Assembly (NCBI RefSeq): GCF_014839805.1
Contig: NC_051138.1
Coordinates: 13,762,983 to 13,826,982 of the forward strand
Origin: Manduca sexta
Taxonomy: Eukaryota; Arthropoda; Insecta; Lepidoptera; Sphingidae
DNA length: 64,000 nucleotides
Reading direction: 5' to 3'
In this document: one piece after another, positions 10,994-21,510 of the stretch
How positions within the stretch are numbered: the first letter of the stretch is position 1
Layout: every line of letters starts with the position of its first letter
Made by a program: the position numbers and the translations under genes
Notes under the pieces: generated by a model
What the model was told of the DNA's origin: nothing
The model's database searches: none
What the model saw: the letters and a program-made list of their open reading frames with translations, nothing else

Positions 10994-11700
10994 ACCACAA
11001 TAAATATTGAAGGTGAATAAGTGATCTTTCGTAAGATTCAAATCCACAACGTTCTTACATGTCGAGATAGTCGACATAATTTATTCCTCTTCTTAAAGAT
11101 ATTACCAACACGCTTTGTCTAATCCAGACAACTTTATAAAACACTTTTATCATAAGCTGTACGTTGACGTTAACTTACGAGAAGTTAAAAAGTTAAACCG
11201 CTAAAGAATTTTTATTCTGTACAAAGGCGTGAAGTTAACATTTCATGCACTCTGAATAACTAACTTTATTTTTGAATCTCTTGGGAACAGTATTCGCGTA
11301 GTTGATCAATAAAATTTTCTTAAGTATTTCTCAAGTTTTGTCTACGAATGGTAAATTACTTCTCAAGTTTTAAATATATTTTTTTTAACAATGTGTTTTG
11401 AGAGTTTCTATTAATATAAGTCTTTTCATAATTTTGTGTCTCTTTGTTTGTTATCAGAGTATAGTTAGCCATAGATTGTTCTCGACGTTATTTTTCTTAA
11501 TGTCTATTTTTATTTCAATGATTCTTATTGATATTATTAAATAATTGATAATACTCCTGCTATTTTTTCTAAATTCTTTACTTCTATTTAAATATGTACA
11601 ATGGTACAGACCCCGTTTAACTTAGAAAATTCATGACCCCTGCCAAGAGACTGCTATGAAGAAGTAGCCTGTCGAGGTATGGTAGCATACTAATACGTTT
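10994..11700. other. AT-rich stretch, nothing supported
   Basis: No frame, RNA gene or repeat boundary is supported. Confidence 0.5.
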
Positions 11701-11748
11701 GGAAAAAAAGCTTCCTTTCCATCTGACTTTCTTTTACCCCTTTTCTAG

Positions 11749-11832
11749 GATAAAAACAAATTACTGTTCGCTGAGATTTGCCGAGCTTCACAGGTCGGCA
11801 CCACTGCTGATTCTGGCTTACAAGAGTTGTAA
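11749..11832 (+). CDS. Possible terminal coding exon, unrecognised protein
   Basis: A strong 3' splice signal, a pyrimidine tract ending ccccttttctag at 11748, is followed by an open frame of 27 codons beginning DKNKLLFAEICRASQVG and ending in TAA at 11830-11832. Base composition rises above the surroundings and codon use is balanced. AATAAA first appears near 12112, about 280 nt downstream. The protein was not recognised. A longer overlapping frame at 11699-11932 and its antisense are less convincing because they run through the pyrimidine tract. This could be the last exon of a spliced gene or a chance match. Confidence 0.3.
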   Translation, partial: DKNKLLFAEICRASQVGTTADSGLQEL

Positions 11833-11932
11833 TTGTTGGGGTGAGGGCGGGGAAGTCCCTACACCTTTTTCTAGTAGATCTGTAAAGCATCCACACTTTT
11901 CAAACCGTACCATAGCCAATATTTTTAAATAA

Positions 11933-12369
11933 TTCTCAGGCATATTGAGCAAACTAGGTATGCGAATAATTATGACCCAGTGTCTATGGTACTGATGTCT
12001 GAAGCTAAAATGAAGTAAATCTTAAGATTAATAAGGTCTCATTTTGCACATTGAAATGCAAAGTGCAGCGAACCTCGCACATGTCACGGTGCCATAGCAG
12101 CTCTAATGCGCTAAATAAATTTATGCTAGACACGTTACGGGCCCAGGTGGGAACTCCGGTGAAATGTTATGTAGATTAATGTACAAATTTATTTAAGACT
12201 TACGCGGTTTGAATTAGTATAACCGGGATGGTTTATGATCTTGAGAAAGTGAACGTTTAGTTTAGGAAAATCAAAAGGTACATAATGTATTGCGTATCTT
12301 GTCTGTGGGTTAAAATTTATGATACAGCAGGTTTTCTAGCAAAATATGATTCTTGACCGGAATCTAAAT
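11933..12369. other. Unannotated
   Basis: No supported gene or repeat border; AATAAA at about 12112 is the only notable signal and may serve the preceding exon candidate. Confidence 0.4.
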
Positions 12370-12589
12370 GTATATGCATGTTCCCTATAAACTCCAAAAC
12401 GGCTAGACCGATTTAAATTAAATTTGTAAGTAATGCCCAGATTAGACCAGCGCGTTATCCTGTTAAGTTTGGTAGCGATCTGATATTTTTTTGTTCTTCA
12501 ATTTTGTATCAGCTGCAGATGCAGATGATAGCCAGATGGCTATATATAATAATTAGTGCCACGTGTAAGAAGCCGGGGCGGATCGCTAG
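12370..12589 (+). mobile_element. Helitron fragment ending CTAG|T
   Basis: The right end reads gaagccggggcggatcgctag followed by T, matching the GC-rich 3' hairpin and CTAG terminus of Helitrons. The left part (ctccaaaacggctagaccga) fits the conserved interior of the same group. The 5' TC end is not clear. Confidence 0.6.
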
Positions 12590-13440
12590 TAAGGTATAAA
12601 AGATATACACAATATGATTTTTATTCCAGAAAAAAATTTCAATTTAAACGGAGCTATGTACATGGGCGTGGCCAAGATTTCTTTTAGACAGATGCATCTG
12701 CATAAGTAGATATTACATAATATCGTAAAATTAATATTTTTTTAAATAAAAATCGCACGGTTATTATGCTAAACCATAATAAAACCTCTGTAGTCAATAG
12801 TTCTCATGATCATTCAGTTATCTTTAAGGTGATTTGTTCCAGACAGGAGGGTGCACGTGCACTCCCTCGCACTCTTTTCCCGGTGCCCATGGCTATTAAT
12901 ATTTTGCTTTGTCACACGGCTCCATAAACTGGAGAATATATAATATATATTTCTAATCTATAATTATAATTAGATAAGTAGATACGTATAAAATGTATTG
13001 CAATACTTTATGTGTTTGAACTTGTTTTGTGATTTGTACTTTATATTTGCCTTTGTGTTTTTGTCAAATTTATGTTACATACCAACTTAGTGTCCGTCCG
13101 TCACCTGAGGCCCTCATTGAAAAACAGTGCCGCAGTATCAGTCAGGCTGGTACAACAAGGAGCTGAATGAGGGTTCTCATTGTTTGCTCAATGGGTATAT
13201 TTTTTTATGTATTTTGTTTTTTTTTTTTCACTTTTATTGCACATTGTTATTGTCGCAATAATTAATATTCATTTCTTCTTTCAAGTATCAAAATAAATTA
13301 TACCACACACTGACAGCTAATTAGGAAAGCGTAAAGGTGTAAATGTACCTTCTCAAAGTAAACACGAAACTTCAGTGATTTCTATTTTCTTAACCAAACT
13401 TTGTGTTCACTGAGTCTATATAGGTAACTCGACTTAAAAC
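12590..13440. other. Unannotated, with two GC-richer repeat-like patches
   Basis: The patches at 12835-12935 (gtgcacgtgcactccctcgc) and 13085-13190 (cacctgaggccctcattg) stand out in composition and may be LINE 3'-end remnants, but no second copy in this window confirms that. The rest is AT-rich. Confidence 0.35.
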
Positions 13441-13529
13441 TGACACACACATACAGACACCCAACGGGGTAGGCAGAGACGCATCTGATGCACCCACTTA
13501 ACGCTGTGCCTTTTTCATTCCATGATGTG
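13441..13529 (-). mobile_element. SINE-E body fragment
   Basis: The string from the cacacacata run through aacggggtaggcagagac to ccatgatgtgata matches the 3' body of SINE-E in reverse (compare 58053-58150). It joins directly to family D, so the two are fused or one truncates the other. Confidence 0.6.
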
Positions 13530-13745
13530 ATAGCGACCACCGTAAACAAGGTGTTAAAACCCGCCATAGTTTCCTCCATAAGTGTGTCGCGTTCCGGGAT
13601 CATTCTGTGTATATCCGATTCCAACAGGCCGGCATAATTGTGTCGACTGTCGTAGGGTAGTCATCTCTCGTTCGATATTCTATTGATTGCCACGCCACTT
13701 ACCATCAGGTGCAGGGGATCACATAGTCGCGCTCGTGTAAAAAAA
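13530..13745 (+). mobile_element. Family D copy
   Basis: Diagnostic phrases gtgtgtcgcgttccgggatca, aggccggcataattgtgtcg and cacttaccatcaggtgca are all present in order. The copy ends in a short A run at about 13740, consistent with a retrotransposed 3' end. Confidence 0.75.
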
Positions 13746-14477
13746 ATCATGTATAATATTCCCCTGTAAGTGTACTTATTCTGAAGGCTCACGGATACAG
13801 AGATATTTAAAACACATTAATTTTAGATTAATTTGATTTATTATAATTCAGTGAAAGTTTACAGCACTTAGCCAAAACACTTACATCTAACAATATAATC
13901 TAACTCTAAATCTAACAATATTATGACAGCGATAACAATAAAATAAAATTCAAACTAATAACAAAATAACTAAAATTATTTCCAACACTTAACTTACTAA
14001 GGAACATTTTAAAGCGTTTCTAAAAATAACTTAATACTATTGTAAACATGACAAGGTTTGTTATAAAATATATCCAGATCTGTGTGAGGAGCGTGCACGG
14101 CATTGAGAAGTGCGACCGCCCGGACGGTAGGTGCTGACGCGATTAAAGATTACTCGCTACTTATTATGCTATATACATATCATTTTTCCCTGTGCACATA
14201 TTCCCAAGGGTCATGGATACAAAGAGAATTCACAATGAATCTCCTTACGTTTGTTTTACGCTTAACTGGCGATAGCCGTGTTTGTTCTGATTTTCTTTAC
14301 GTAAATTATTAGTAAACATTAATTATGTATTGTATTCATTAGCAAAATTCCTCGTAATGTGTTGTTTGCGTAATAATTTAACAGGCATTTTCAGCGCGAT
14401 ACCAATAAAACCAAAGCTCGCACATCACGCGTTTATTAACAATGAGGTGGGCAGCGGCAAACACGGTACCCACATTT
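13746..14477. other. AT-rich stretch, nothing supported
   Basis: Several AT-rich short repeats of aataac type, no supported gene. The frame at 14103-14312 has no recognisable content. Confidence 0.45.
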
Positions 14478-15236
14478 CGTGATAGGAGGTCAGAGGCCCT
14501 ACTTCGAAAAACGAACACCGAAACGTCGTTCCGAAACGAAGAAACGACGAACTTCGGATTTAACTCTACTACCAAATTACTTCGGATCCGTCATCGTTAC
14601 TTTCGGAACCATAAACAATCGTTCGAATGGAAATATTGTGTCGGATTAGAGAAGTGTATCTTCAAAAACCGTAAATTTCTATCTATCATGACATTCTTGT
14701 GAAATAAACATATAAGTTGGATGTCTAATTAGGTTTTCTGTAATATAACTATTATTTCATAACTCTAAATATTTTTTAGTTATAATAAAACAAATATATT
14801 TGCTGATTTTGCAATCTACAGTCTTATTGCATTGTGTTTAATCTGTGGAATATTAGATTTTTGACACTTGATGGACATTGACAAGTTGACTGGAGAAAAT
14901 CACAACAAATTAGAATTGTAATTTACAAGTAAAATTATATATTGTATTGGTAAGTTTATTAATAAATTATTATTTACTCGCTTTAAACAAATGATCTTTT
15001 TCATTGCAAAGGCAGTTATTGTGTAACAAGCAAATTCTTTGGTTTGATCTATTTAAGAAATCATTAGTTTTGCCCATCGATATACACAAGGGTTTTTACG
15101 GTAAAATTTATTGAATCTTTGTGTGAATTTTATTATTTTTATCCCAGTAGGAATAAGAACCACCACTATTTATGCACCCTGTGTTAGAATGTTTACAACA
15201 AACAATTAACATTTTTTTTATGATTCCACCTAACAG

Positions 15237-15363
15237 TTTCAAGGAGAGTACGACAAGTGCACCCAGCGACATAGGCGTACCTCTAATCGGGTCTTTCGCA
15301 TTGACTGAACTGAAAAAAGAAGTACTGGAGGGGATTCTGAGAGAGTTAAAAGAAATGAATTAA
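15237..15363 (+). CDS. Exon-like frame inside the 2.1-kb element, C-terminal part
   Basis: An acceptor-like tract (tttttttatgattccac then ctaacag, ending at 15236) precedes an open frame that ends at 15363 with TAA. The product includes GVPLIGSFALTELKKEVLEG and a charged, helix-prone tail. The protein was not recognised. Being enclosed by inverted repeats, it is more likely a transposon-encoded accessory protein remnant than a host gene. Starting at an upstream ATG (15172) without splicing is also possible, giving 63 codons. Confidence 0.3.
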
Positions 15364-16117
15364 AAAAAACTAATATAAAAATGATTGTAATAATGTTTTA
15401 TTTTCCGATAACATATATTTGGTAGTTAATCTTCCATGCGTGATGTAGTGTTGGTTATGGCAACTCTAGCGAGTTGGTAGTCGTTTAATTATTCAATTCT
15501 GAAACAAGAAAACACATTATGTGTAAAGTCTAATAAATTCAAAGTCATAGACACTTTCTACAAAAGATGGCATAAAATTCATAAGTTTTCTTATGGTTAT
15601 ATAGGTGCAGTCAGTGCAACCACATATGCCTGGAATTCCATATTTATGACAAAATGAAAAATTATTAGTGACTTGTTTAACCTAAGTAAATAAAGTGTTG
15701 AAATTTATTTTTAAATTAAAGGCTAATGCTTTGTAGATGATTATTTGGTACTTTCGATGAATTATTAATAATTATTAACTCACTGTTCTTTTATAAGAGT
15801 CCTTTCTTGTTGGTTTTGTGGAAATTTTATAAATTTAGTCAATATATAAGACTGACTCAGACACTTGCCTGAGGCACTCAGAGACTGTTTGCTGGGCCAT
15901 GGACCCATCTATACTTAGTTACACAGCTCCGTAACAACTCAATGCATAAAGTTGTAGTGCAGTCAAAATATGAAATTATCAGACAAATATTATATACATT
16001 TTAGTACAATGCATCAAAAAACAAAAACAAGATCATTTAGACGTTAAGAATACTACAATACTAATACCATCTAGGTTCTTGAGAAAGGTAGAAAGTAATA
16101 TTTCTTCTGTAGCTTAC

Positions 16118-16187
16118 CTTAGTGGTAGTATCACTTCCCTGTATATGTTCTTTGGAGGAATCAGTGGAGTTCCACTATAGTTATATC
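16118..16187 (-). pseudogene. Minus-strand exon-like fragment inside the 2.1-kb element
   Basis: On the minus strand a 70-nt open block reads YNYSGTPLIPPKNIYREV and ends at AAG followed by GTAAGC, a strong 5' splice match at 16112-16117. A pyrimidine-rich acceptor-like tract lies before it. Further upstream on the same strand (about 16310-16390) a second block reads KIAQKLLYEELLREESVE and then hits stops. Together they suggest a decayed, spliced transposase-type gene running opposite to the plus-strand frame. Identity not recognised. Confidence 0.25.
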
Positions 16188-16774
16188 CTCGCAGATGGTT
16201 TCAAAAAGGGGTGGTAAAGTCCTATAAGTTCTTACAAATTCCATGTTATGAAGGTTTTACGCTGTTAAAGACGCTTCCAACTTCGCTCAACACTTTCCTC
16301 TCGCAACAATTCTTCATACAGGAGTTTTTGAGCAATTTTAAAACGTCTGAAGTACCAAACGAAAATCAAACGAAAGGCTTAGATCTTTCGTAAAATTGAC
16401 GCTAAAATCCGAACGAAGAAACGATGTATTTTATGTCAAATGTGTTTTCATAGTGCGGTCGACGAAAGTAAAAATGTCATTAGTGTCAAAATCCGATTAC
16501 GGATCCGTCGTCGAATCCGTCATCGAATCCGAAACACTTCGTAGTAACAAAACGTGCGATCCGTCATCCGAAACTACGGATTTCGTTTTTCGAAGTAGAC
16601 TCTCAGCCTATGCCTACTATTTCGGGCCGACATGAAGTAGAAAAACTCAATATAAGACGACTTATACCAATAACAAAATAAAAATACTATGAAAAGATGT
16701 TTTTATACGTAATGTTACCGACAATTTATTATGATTATAATGTCGAATACCTAGACATGTTTTAACCTTTATCA

Positions 16775-16875
16775 AAGAAAGGAGGTTGGTTCTCAATTCG
16801 ACGTGTATATATCTTTAATGTCCGTCACCTCAGAACTTATCGATTTGGATTTTTTTTTGTAATAAGTAATTTATG
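16775..16875 (+). repeat. Repeat L fragment (aaggaggttggttctcaatt type)
   Basis: The phrase ggaggttggttctcaattcg, then gtcacctcagaactt and cgatttggat, is typical of a dispersed lepidopteran repeat that usually starts with aaccgacttcaaaaaagg. A possible start of a second copy is at 22308-22330 (aaccgactttaaaaa). No coding content. Confidence 0.45.
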
Positions 16876-17069
16876 TATGAAATAAGACATTGACTCAACA
16901 AAACCTAACACAAAAACGTCACTGAAAAGTGACGGGAAAATAAAACTCGCAATTTCCTTTACTTACTCGAGATACTCATTGCAGTTATTTTGATTCAAAA
17001 ACCATACTACTGAACCGATTTTATTAATTTTCAGTACATAGGTACTTTAAAGCGAAAAGACTATAAGAA

Positions 17070-17215
17070 CGAAACCCCAAAAGATGGATAGACCAGGTTT
17101 CCAATGCGTTGAATTTCTCCATACAGCGCTTCATCAGGCAGAAGACCGAAGCCGATGGACATATATCACCAGAAGGTGATTGAGTCACGATCCTCAATAA
17201 TAAGGGAGCGAATGG
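17070..17215 (+). pseudogene. Decayed LINE C-terminus
   Basis: One plus-strand frame reads NPKRWIDQVSNALNF and then QRFIRQKTEADG before hitting stops. The arrangement R-W-x-D-x-V followed by an arginine-rich stretch is typical of the C-terminal end of reverse-transcriptase proteins in insect non-LTR retrotransposons. The overlapping 60-codon frame at 17155-17337 is not called. The element is truncated and broken. Confidence 0.4.
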
Positions 17216-17337
17216 AGAGAGACTTGATAATTTGCGCAAAACTGGCACTCGACTACTGCATCCATTATTATTCCATAGGGATAAGAGTAAAAAATGACAG
17301 AGGCCGCGAACAGGAGCGGGGCTGGCTCCTCGCGTAG

Positions 17338-18639
17338 TTTGTCAAGCTTACCTCGAGCCATTCGTCTTATTCTGCCCGTATCAAGTCATCTTATATTTCA
17401 CGTATACTTCAATGTGAAGAGTTATAAATAAATATAATAGTAGTTGTGAAGACATGATTATATGTTGTATATGTTTTAAGGAAAGAAATGCATGCGTTGA
17501 AAACGGTGTTCTCTTTCGGAGATAAATGATGTATGTGTGTGTAAGACTATATCGAGCTCGTAGTAGTGAGTGAGATTTAGTTGCATTACCACGAGTTCTC
17601 ATTTATTATTCATAAACATTAATTTTAATGTTTAAAAAAAAAAAATTATTACATTGGTATTTTTTTTAACTCTATTGATACGGAATTTACAATTTTCGTT
17701 TCCAAAACCACTATAAAACCACGGTTTATATGTAATTTACTTTCATTTTTTTATATTTACTCTCTTTACAAATCTGTATTTGTCAAATGTAAGCAAGAGA
17801 CCTCTTAAAGCGATAAGACCGCCCGATGAGGGTAATTTGTATGTAATTTGCAAAAGGAAACCACCTTAACGACGACTTTAGCGTGGTTTTGTTAACTCAT
17901 TTTAGACGTTGTTTTCTTGTTTTTTAAGCGACGTTCACACTATGTTTAAAATTGTTTAAAAATTAATAAATAAAGTTCGTAACTTGTTAAGCCAATAGTT
18001 GATTAGTGGACAATGTCTTCAAAGAATTGCTGAACTATTTAATATTTATGTACTTAATTTAATCTCGATATTGAAATTAAAATTCTCTTTATTTAAATAT
18101 AGTTTCTGATAAAATCATGTACTACAACTAATGAGAAATGCCTAAAATTCCAAAGAATTTCGTATGTCAAGTATTACAAATAACTTGTATTAAGCAACAT
18201 TTCGTCTTCATTTATTTCGCTGAAACAAACGCGTGCTACCAAGTTTACAGTGAACATTTACAGGCACTTATGAGTCGTCAAAAGCCACTCGGCAGACCTA
18301 GTGAAGTCTAACTCACAGTAAATTCTATATTATGCACTACCGCGAGAGCATAAAGCAATTTAACCGTAGATTAAATGAAATTCCACCTCTAAATTTTAAA
18401 TGTAGCGGTGAATTCGTCGAGTGCCTTTTAGTTATAAAATAAAAATGTTGTCCACAGCCGTTTTTAATAAACGATCTCAACATCAATCCTCAATCCGATT
18501 TCGAGAATGAATCAATTAAAATAAGCCATTTGTAAACATATCAAATAATACTTTGCTCTGGTTGGTCCATTTTTAAGACAGATCGAGAAAAGCAATTGGG
18601 ATTGTTTATTGAAAATTGCGGTATTTTTTTATTGTCTCA
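17338..18639. other. AT-rich stretch, nothing supported
   Basis: No coding frame or repeat border is supported over this 1.3-kb interval. Confidence 0.5.
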
Positions 18640-18735
18640 GACCTCAGTAGGCAAAGGAGCAAGCGGCCCGCCTGATGATAAGCAGCATCCGCCGCCCATG
18701 GAATAAAGCACAGCCCAGCTGTTAACTACCGGGAT
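18640..18735 (+). repeat. Repeat K fragment
   Basis: The phrase aaggagcaagcggcccgcct followed by gatgataagcagcatccgcc matches the diverged block at 35565-35645. It is a dispersed repeat commonly seen in Lepidoptera; its class is not evident from this short piece. Confidence 0.45.
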
Positions 18736-18770
18736 ATTAGATTTATGAAATATTTTCTAGATTGCTTTGG

Positions 18771-19070
18771 ATGACGTGACGAACTTGCCGTTCGCCTGAT
18801 GGTAGGCGATAAAACCGCCCATAAATAGTAGAAACACCATCCAACACCTTGAATTACAAAATATTGTTTGATATTCCACTGCGCTCGCCTTCCTGAGACA
18901 TGAGATGTTAAGTCTCAATATGTCAAATAGTTACAATGGGTACAATGTTCTTCAAAATGAATCATAACAGTGAATACACACTGCTGCTTGGCGGTAAAAA
19001 TAGACATTGCGGTGGTACTTACCTAAGCGGACTCGTACATATTAATATGAGGGACCTACCATCAGTAAAA
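18771..19070 (+). repeat. Dispersed repeat family B, copy 2
   Basis: The full family pattern is present, from acttgccgttcgcctgatgg to gagggacctaccatcagtaa. Compared with the copy at 54244 it has an internal gain in the cacatattaatatgag block. The 68-codon frame at 18936-19142 is only the translation of this repeat. Confidence 0.75.
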
Positions 19071-19547
19071 TATTCAATGGAGCTAATAAAAAAAATAGAG
19101 CTATTGGTTATTTCGAGTTTCGAGAAAGGAACAGCGAAATAAAGAACGTTTGCACACCACAATTTATTGGCAAATAAATTAAACGTAAACAATTAAAAAG
19201 TATCTAGGACAGGACGAATTTATTAAGTAGCGGAAACTGAGTCGGTCATTACTTCACCCAACTTAACTTTTAAATGCAAAACCATTTATAAAGTTAGATA
19301 ATGACTCGGAAATGGTACGTAGGTGCTCTTCTGCTCTAATATATACTTGCTTTTAAACTTATCTCTCTTTAATATCAAAAGGTTTAACTTCGCGAGGTAT
19401 ATTTTGTAAGTTTTGACGTGACTTTAGATTTTAGTTTTATAAATGTAATTTTCAGAGTATGTGTGGTACTATTGCTAGTGATAAAATAATCGCATTCACG
19501 GAGATAGACTGGTAGTACAATATTTATATGCGCCTGGATAGCAACCA
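19071..19547. other. AT-rich stretch, nothing supported
   Basis: No supported gene or repeat. Confidence 0.5.
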
Positions 19548-19745
19548 TAGTCTACAAGGTGTAAAATCGCCATAGTGGTCCACATAAGTGTATCGCGTTC
19601 CGGGATCACCCTGTGTATGGATATACACAGGATGATCCGGATACAAAGCCGGATGGCTTCGAATAGGGCGGTATTTTGTAGTCCGGTATTCTATTTAGAG
19701 ACGACTCTTCTACTATCAAGTGTAACGGAGTCACTTTGTCGTGAC
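19548..19745 (+). mobile_element. Family D, diverged copy
   Basis: The order caaggtgtaaaat, tgtatcgcgttccgggatca, atcaagtgtaacggagtcac follows family D. A small palindrome, cctgtgtatggatatacacagg, replaces part of the middle, suggesting a local rearrangement. Confidence 0.65.
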
Positions 19746-20167
19746 CTGCCGTGAATATAAATCATTGATGCATAGACATTTTTCTTGTTACCAAATTCTA
19801 TGATTGATAAATGGTTGAAGTTGAATAATATCTTTGTATCAATGGCAGTTGTCATCTAGCTCAAAAACTATTAATTTTCATTTCACATAATTTTTCTATC
19901 ATGATTTAGCTATTGTAATTAACTAAAAATATTCGATTGTTTTTATTCTCGAGGGTGTTAAAAAAAATACAGTGTCATTGTCACAACTTACATATTTTTG
20001 GAACCTTACTATGAAAAACACCTTTTTTACAATCATGTCAAATAAACCTACCTACGACAAAACTTTTAATGCGACAAAATATTATATCTTATAAGTATTA
20101 TAATATTTGCAAATATATTTATGGTAAAATAAAAGCTTTTATATATAAGTTTTTCATAATTATAGAT

Positions 20168-20269
20168 AAAATAATGTTGTATACTTAATAGAACGATCGA
20201 ATTTAGATTACTTTAGTGGCTTCCAGTAGTCTAAATTCGATCGTTCAATTAAGTATACAACATTATTTT
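20168..20269. repeat. Near-perfect hairpin, 45-bp arms and 12-nt loop
   Basis: The left arm 20168-20212 and right arm 20225-20269 are reverse complements except at two positions; the loop is ttagtggcttcc. A core stretch is AACGATCGAATTTAGA. If transcribed it would fold into a long double-stranded hairpin. It may be a foldback element, a MITE reduced to its ends, or a hairpin RNA source. No flanking duplication was found. Confidence 0.8.
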
Positions 20270-20898
20270 TAGTATATCATTAACCCGAAATTAGTTTGTC
20301 GAGAATCAGTAGCATAATCCATTACACACATTTTTAACATATGTTATATTTGATCCCATAAACATATGAAAATTTCGTCAAGCAAGGTTACGGGAAAGAT
20401 CCTGTCACGCCAGTGAGCGTAGTAATAATATTTAAAATAGCAAAAATGAACCTAAATGCCTTGGGGAATACGAGCCTCCACCCGTTCAAGAATAAACAGG
20501 AACTCTACTCATTTATAAAAAACTTTAAAAACAAAACAAAATTATCACACAAGTTTTACAACATTAAAACATTTTGGATACAAAACACAAAACTACTGCA
20601 GTAAAACGAGATAAAACAACAAACACTATAGTAAATATATTTCATTTCGCGAAGCTTACTAGTTTGAAGGAAAAATAAAGTTTAAAAGGCAAATTTAATT
20701 GTAGAGACCGAGTTATGCTGGAAATCAGTAAATCAAAACAGCTATCTAGTTTGTGGAATGCTTATCTTGGGATTTATTGTGTGCGAGGATTTATCGTGTG
20801 TGTTAAATGGACAAACAAACAAGTTACCTCATAGTTGTATGTATACCAACTATTAGTTACAGAGGAATACATAATAGAACATTCTACTAATATTATGG
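20270..20898. other. Unannotated
   Basis: The frame at 20413-20604 is AT-driven and asparagine/lysine-rich, with no recognisable domain; it is not called as a gene. No repeat border is supported. Confidence 0.4.
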
Positions 20899-21071
20899 AT
20901 AGGTTTTGCCCGCAGCTCCGCCCGCGTGATAAAGTTTTTCCGGGATAAATATATTCCCGGGATAAAAAGGTGCTTATCGTGCGGAGTGAAAAAAATATCT
21001 TAAATCTTATTTCAAAATCGATTTGGCACGTTCAAACAGACAAACTATTCAGCTTTATATATTAGTATAGA
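20899..21071 (-). mobile_element. Short non-autonomous Helitron
   Basis: Reversed, it starts TCTATACTAATATATAAAGC directly after an A (complement of 21072) and ends in a GC-rich hairpin region (gcgggcggagctgcgggc) followed by AAAACCTAT. This is the classic TC...hairpin-CTA(R) layout of lepidopteran Helitrons. At 173 bp it has no coding capacity. Confidence 0.75.
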
Positions 21072-21132
21072 TGTTTACGTTTTGTTACGTTTCCCAGTTA
21101 TACTGTCCACAGACATGGAAAATCTATAAAAC

Positions 21133-21360
21133 ACTCACGCATTTTATTCCCGAAGTGGTAGGCAGAGGCGCCACTCGTGCATCCGCTTTCTGCCGTTTAT
21201 ATTCAAATACTGTAGCGGTGGCGAGCTTATCGCCATATCCGGCACAAATTCCAGACTCCGGTATGATATTGAGTAGAAACCCCAATATCCTTTTGTCCCG
21301 TTGATTGAACCCGAGACCTCAGCACTGCAGTCTTACCGTAATGTTAACCATCAAGGCAGA
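21133..21360 (-). mobile_element. SINE-E, diverged copy
   Basis: Reversed, it runs from a diverged tRNA-like head (ctgccttgatgg, box B-like gggttcaatcaac) through gtttctactcaatatcatac and gcgataagctcgcc to cttcgggaataaaatgcgtg. The order matches the better copy at 58053-58312. Confidence 0.75.
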
Positions 21361-21384
21361 AAAAAAAAGGTGCCGAGGAAAATT

Positions 21385-21505
21385 TTATATTATAAATTAT
21401 AATTGTATATTTAAATAAAACTATTTTGCGGAGTTTATATTTTAGTTTTCTCCCGACGTTTCGAAGACTGCAGCCTTCGTGTTCACGGGGAGGAATAAGA
21501 TGTTG
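21385..21505 (-). repeat. Repeat F fragment
   Basis: The phrase ttctcccgacgtttcgaaga with ctgcagccttcgtg is the reverse of repeat F cores at 26045-26105 and 56960-57030. The flanks are diverged. Confidence 0.6.
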
Positions 21506-21510
21506 GTCTT

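Larger units (their letters stand above)
14499..16598. mobile_element. 2.1-kb element bounded by inverted subterminal repeats
   Basis: The 17-mer CTACTTCGAAAAACGAA at 14499-14515 is repeated exactly in reverse at 16582-16598. Each end then carries clusters of related motifs (cgaaac, ttcggat, ggatccgtc) over about 150-200 bp, the layout of a DNA transposon with subterminal transposase-binding repeats. The true ends may lie ~20 bp further out. No clean target duplication was seen, so the superfamily is not assigned; the two-gene interior would fit a PIF/Harbinger-like element but this is inference. Exon-like pieces occur on both strands inside. Confidence 0.5.

Noticed and set aside
15237..16187. 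Interpreting the exon-like blocks as a host gene.
   Set aside because: They are enclosed by inverted repeats with subterminal motifs, so a transposon origin is more likely.
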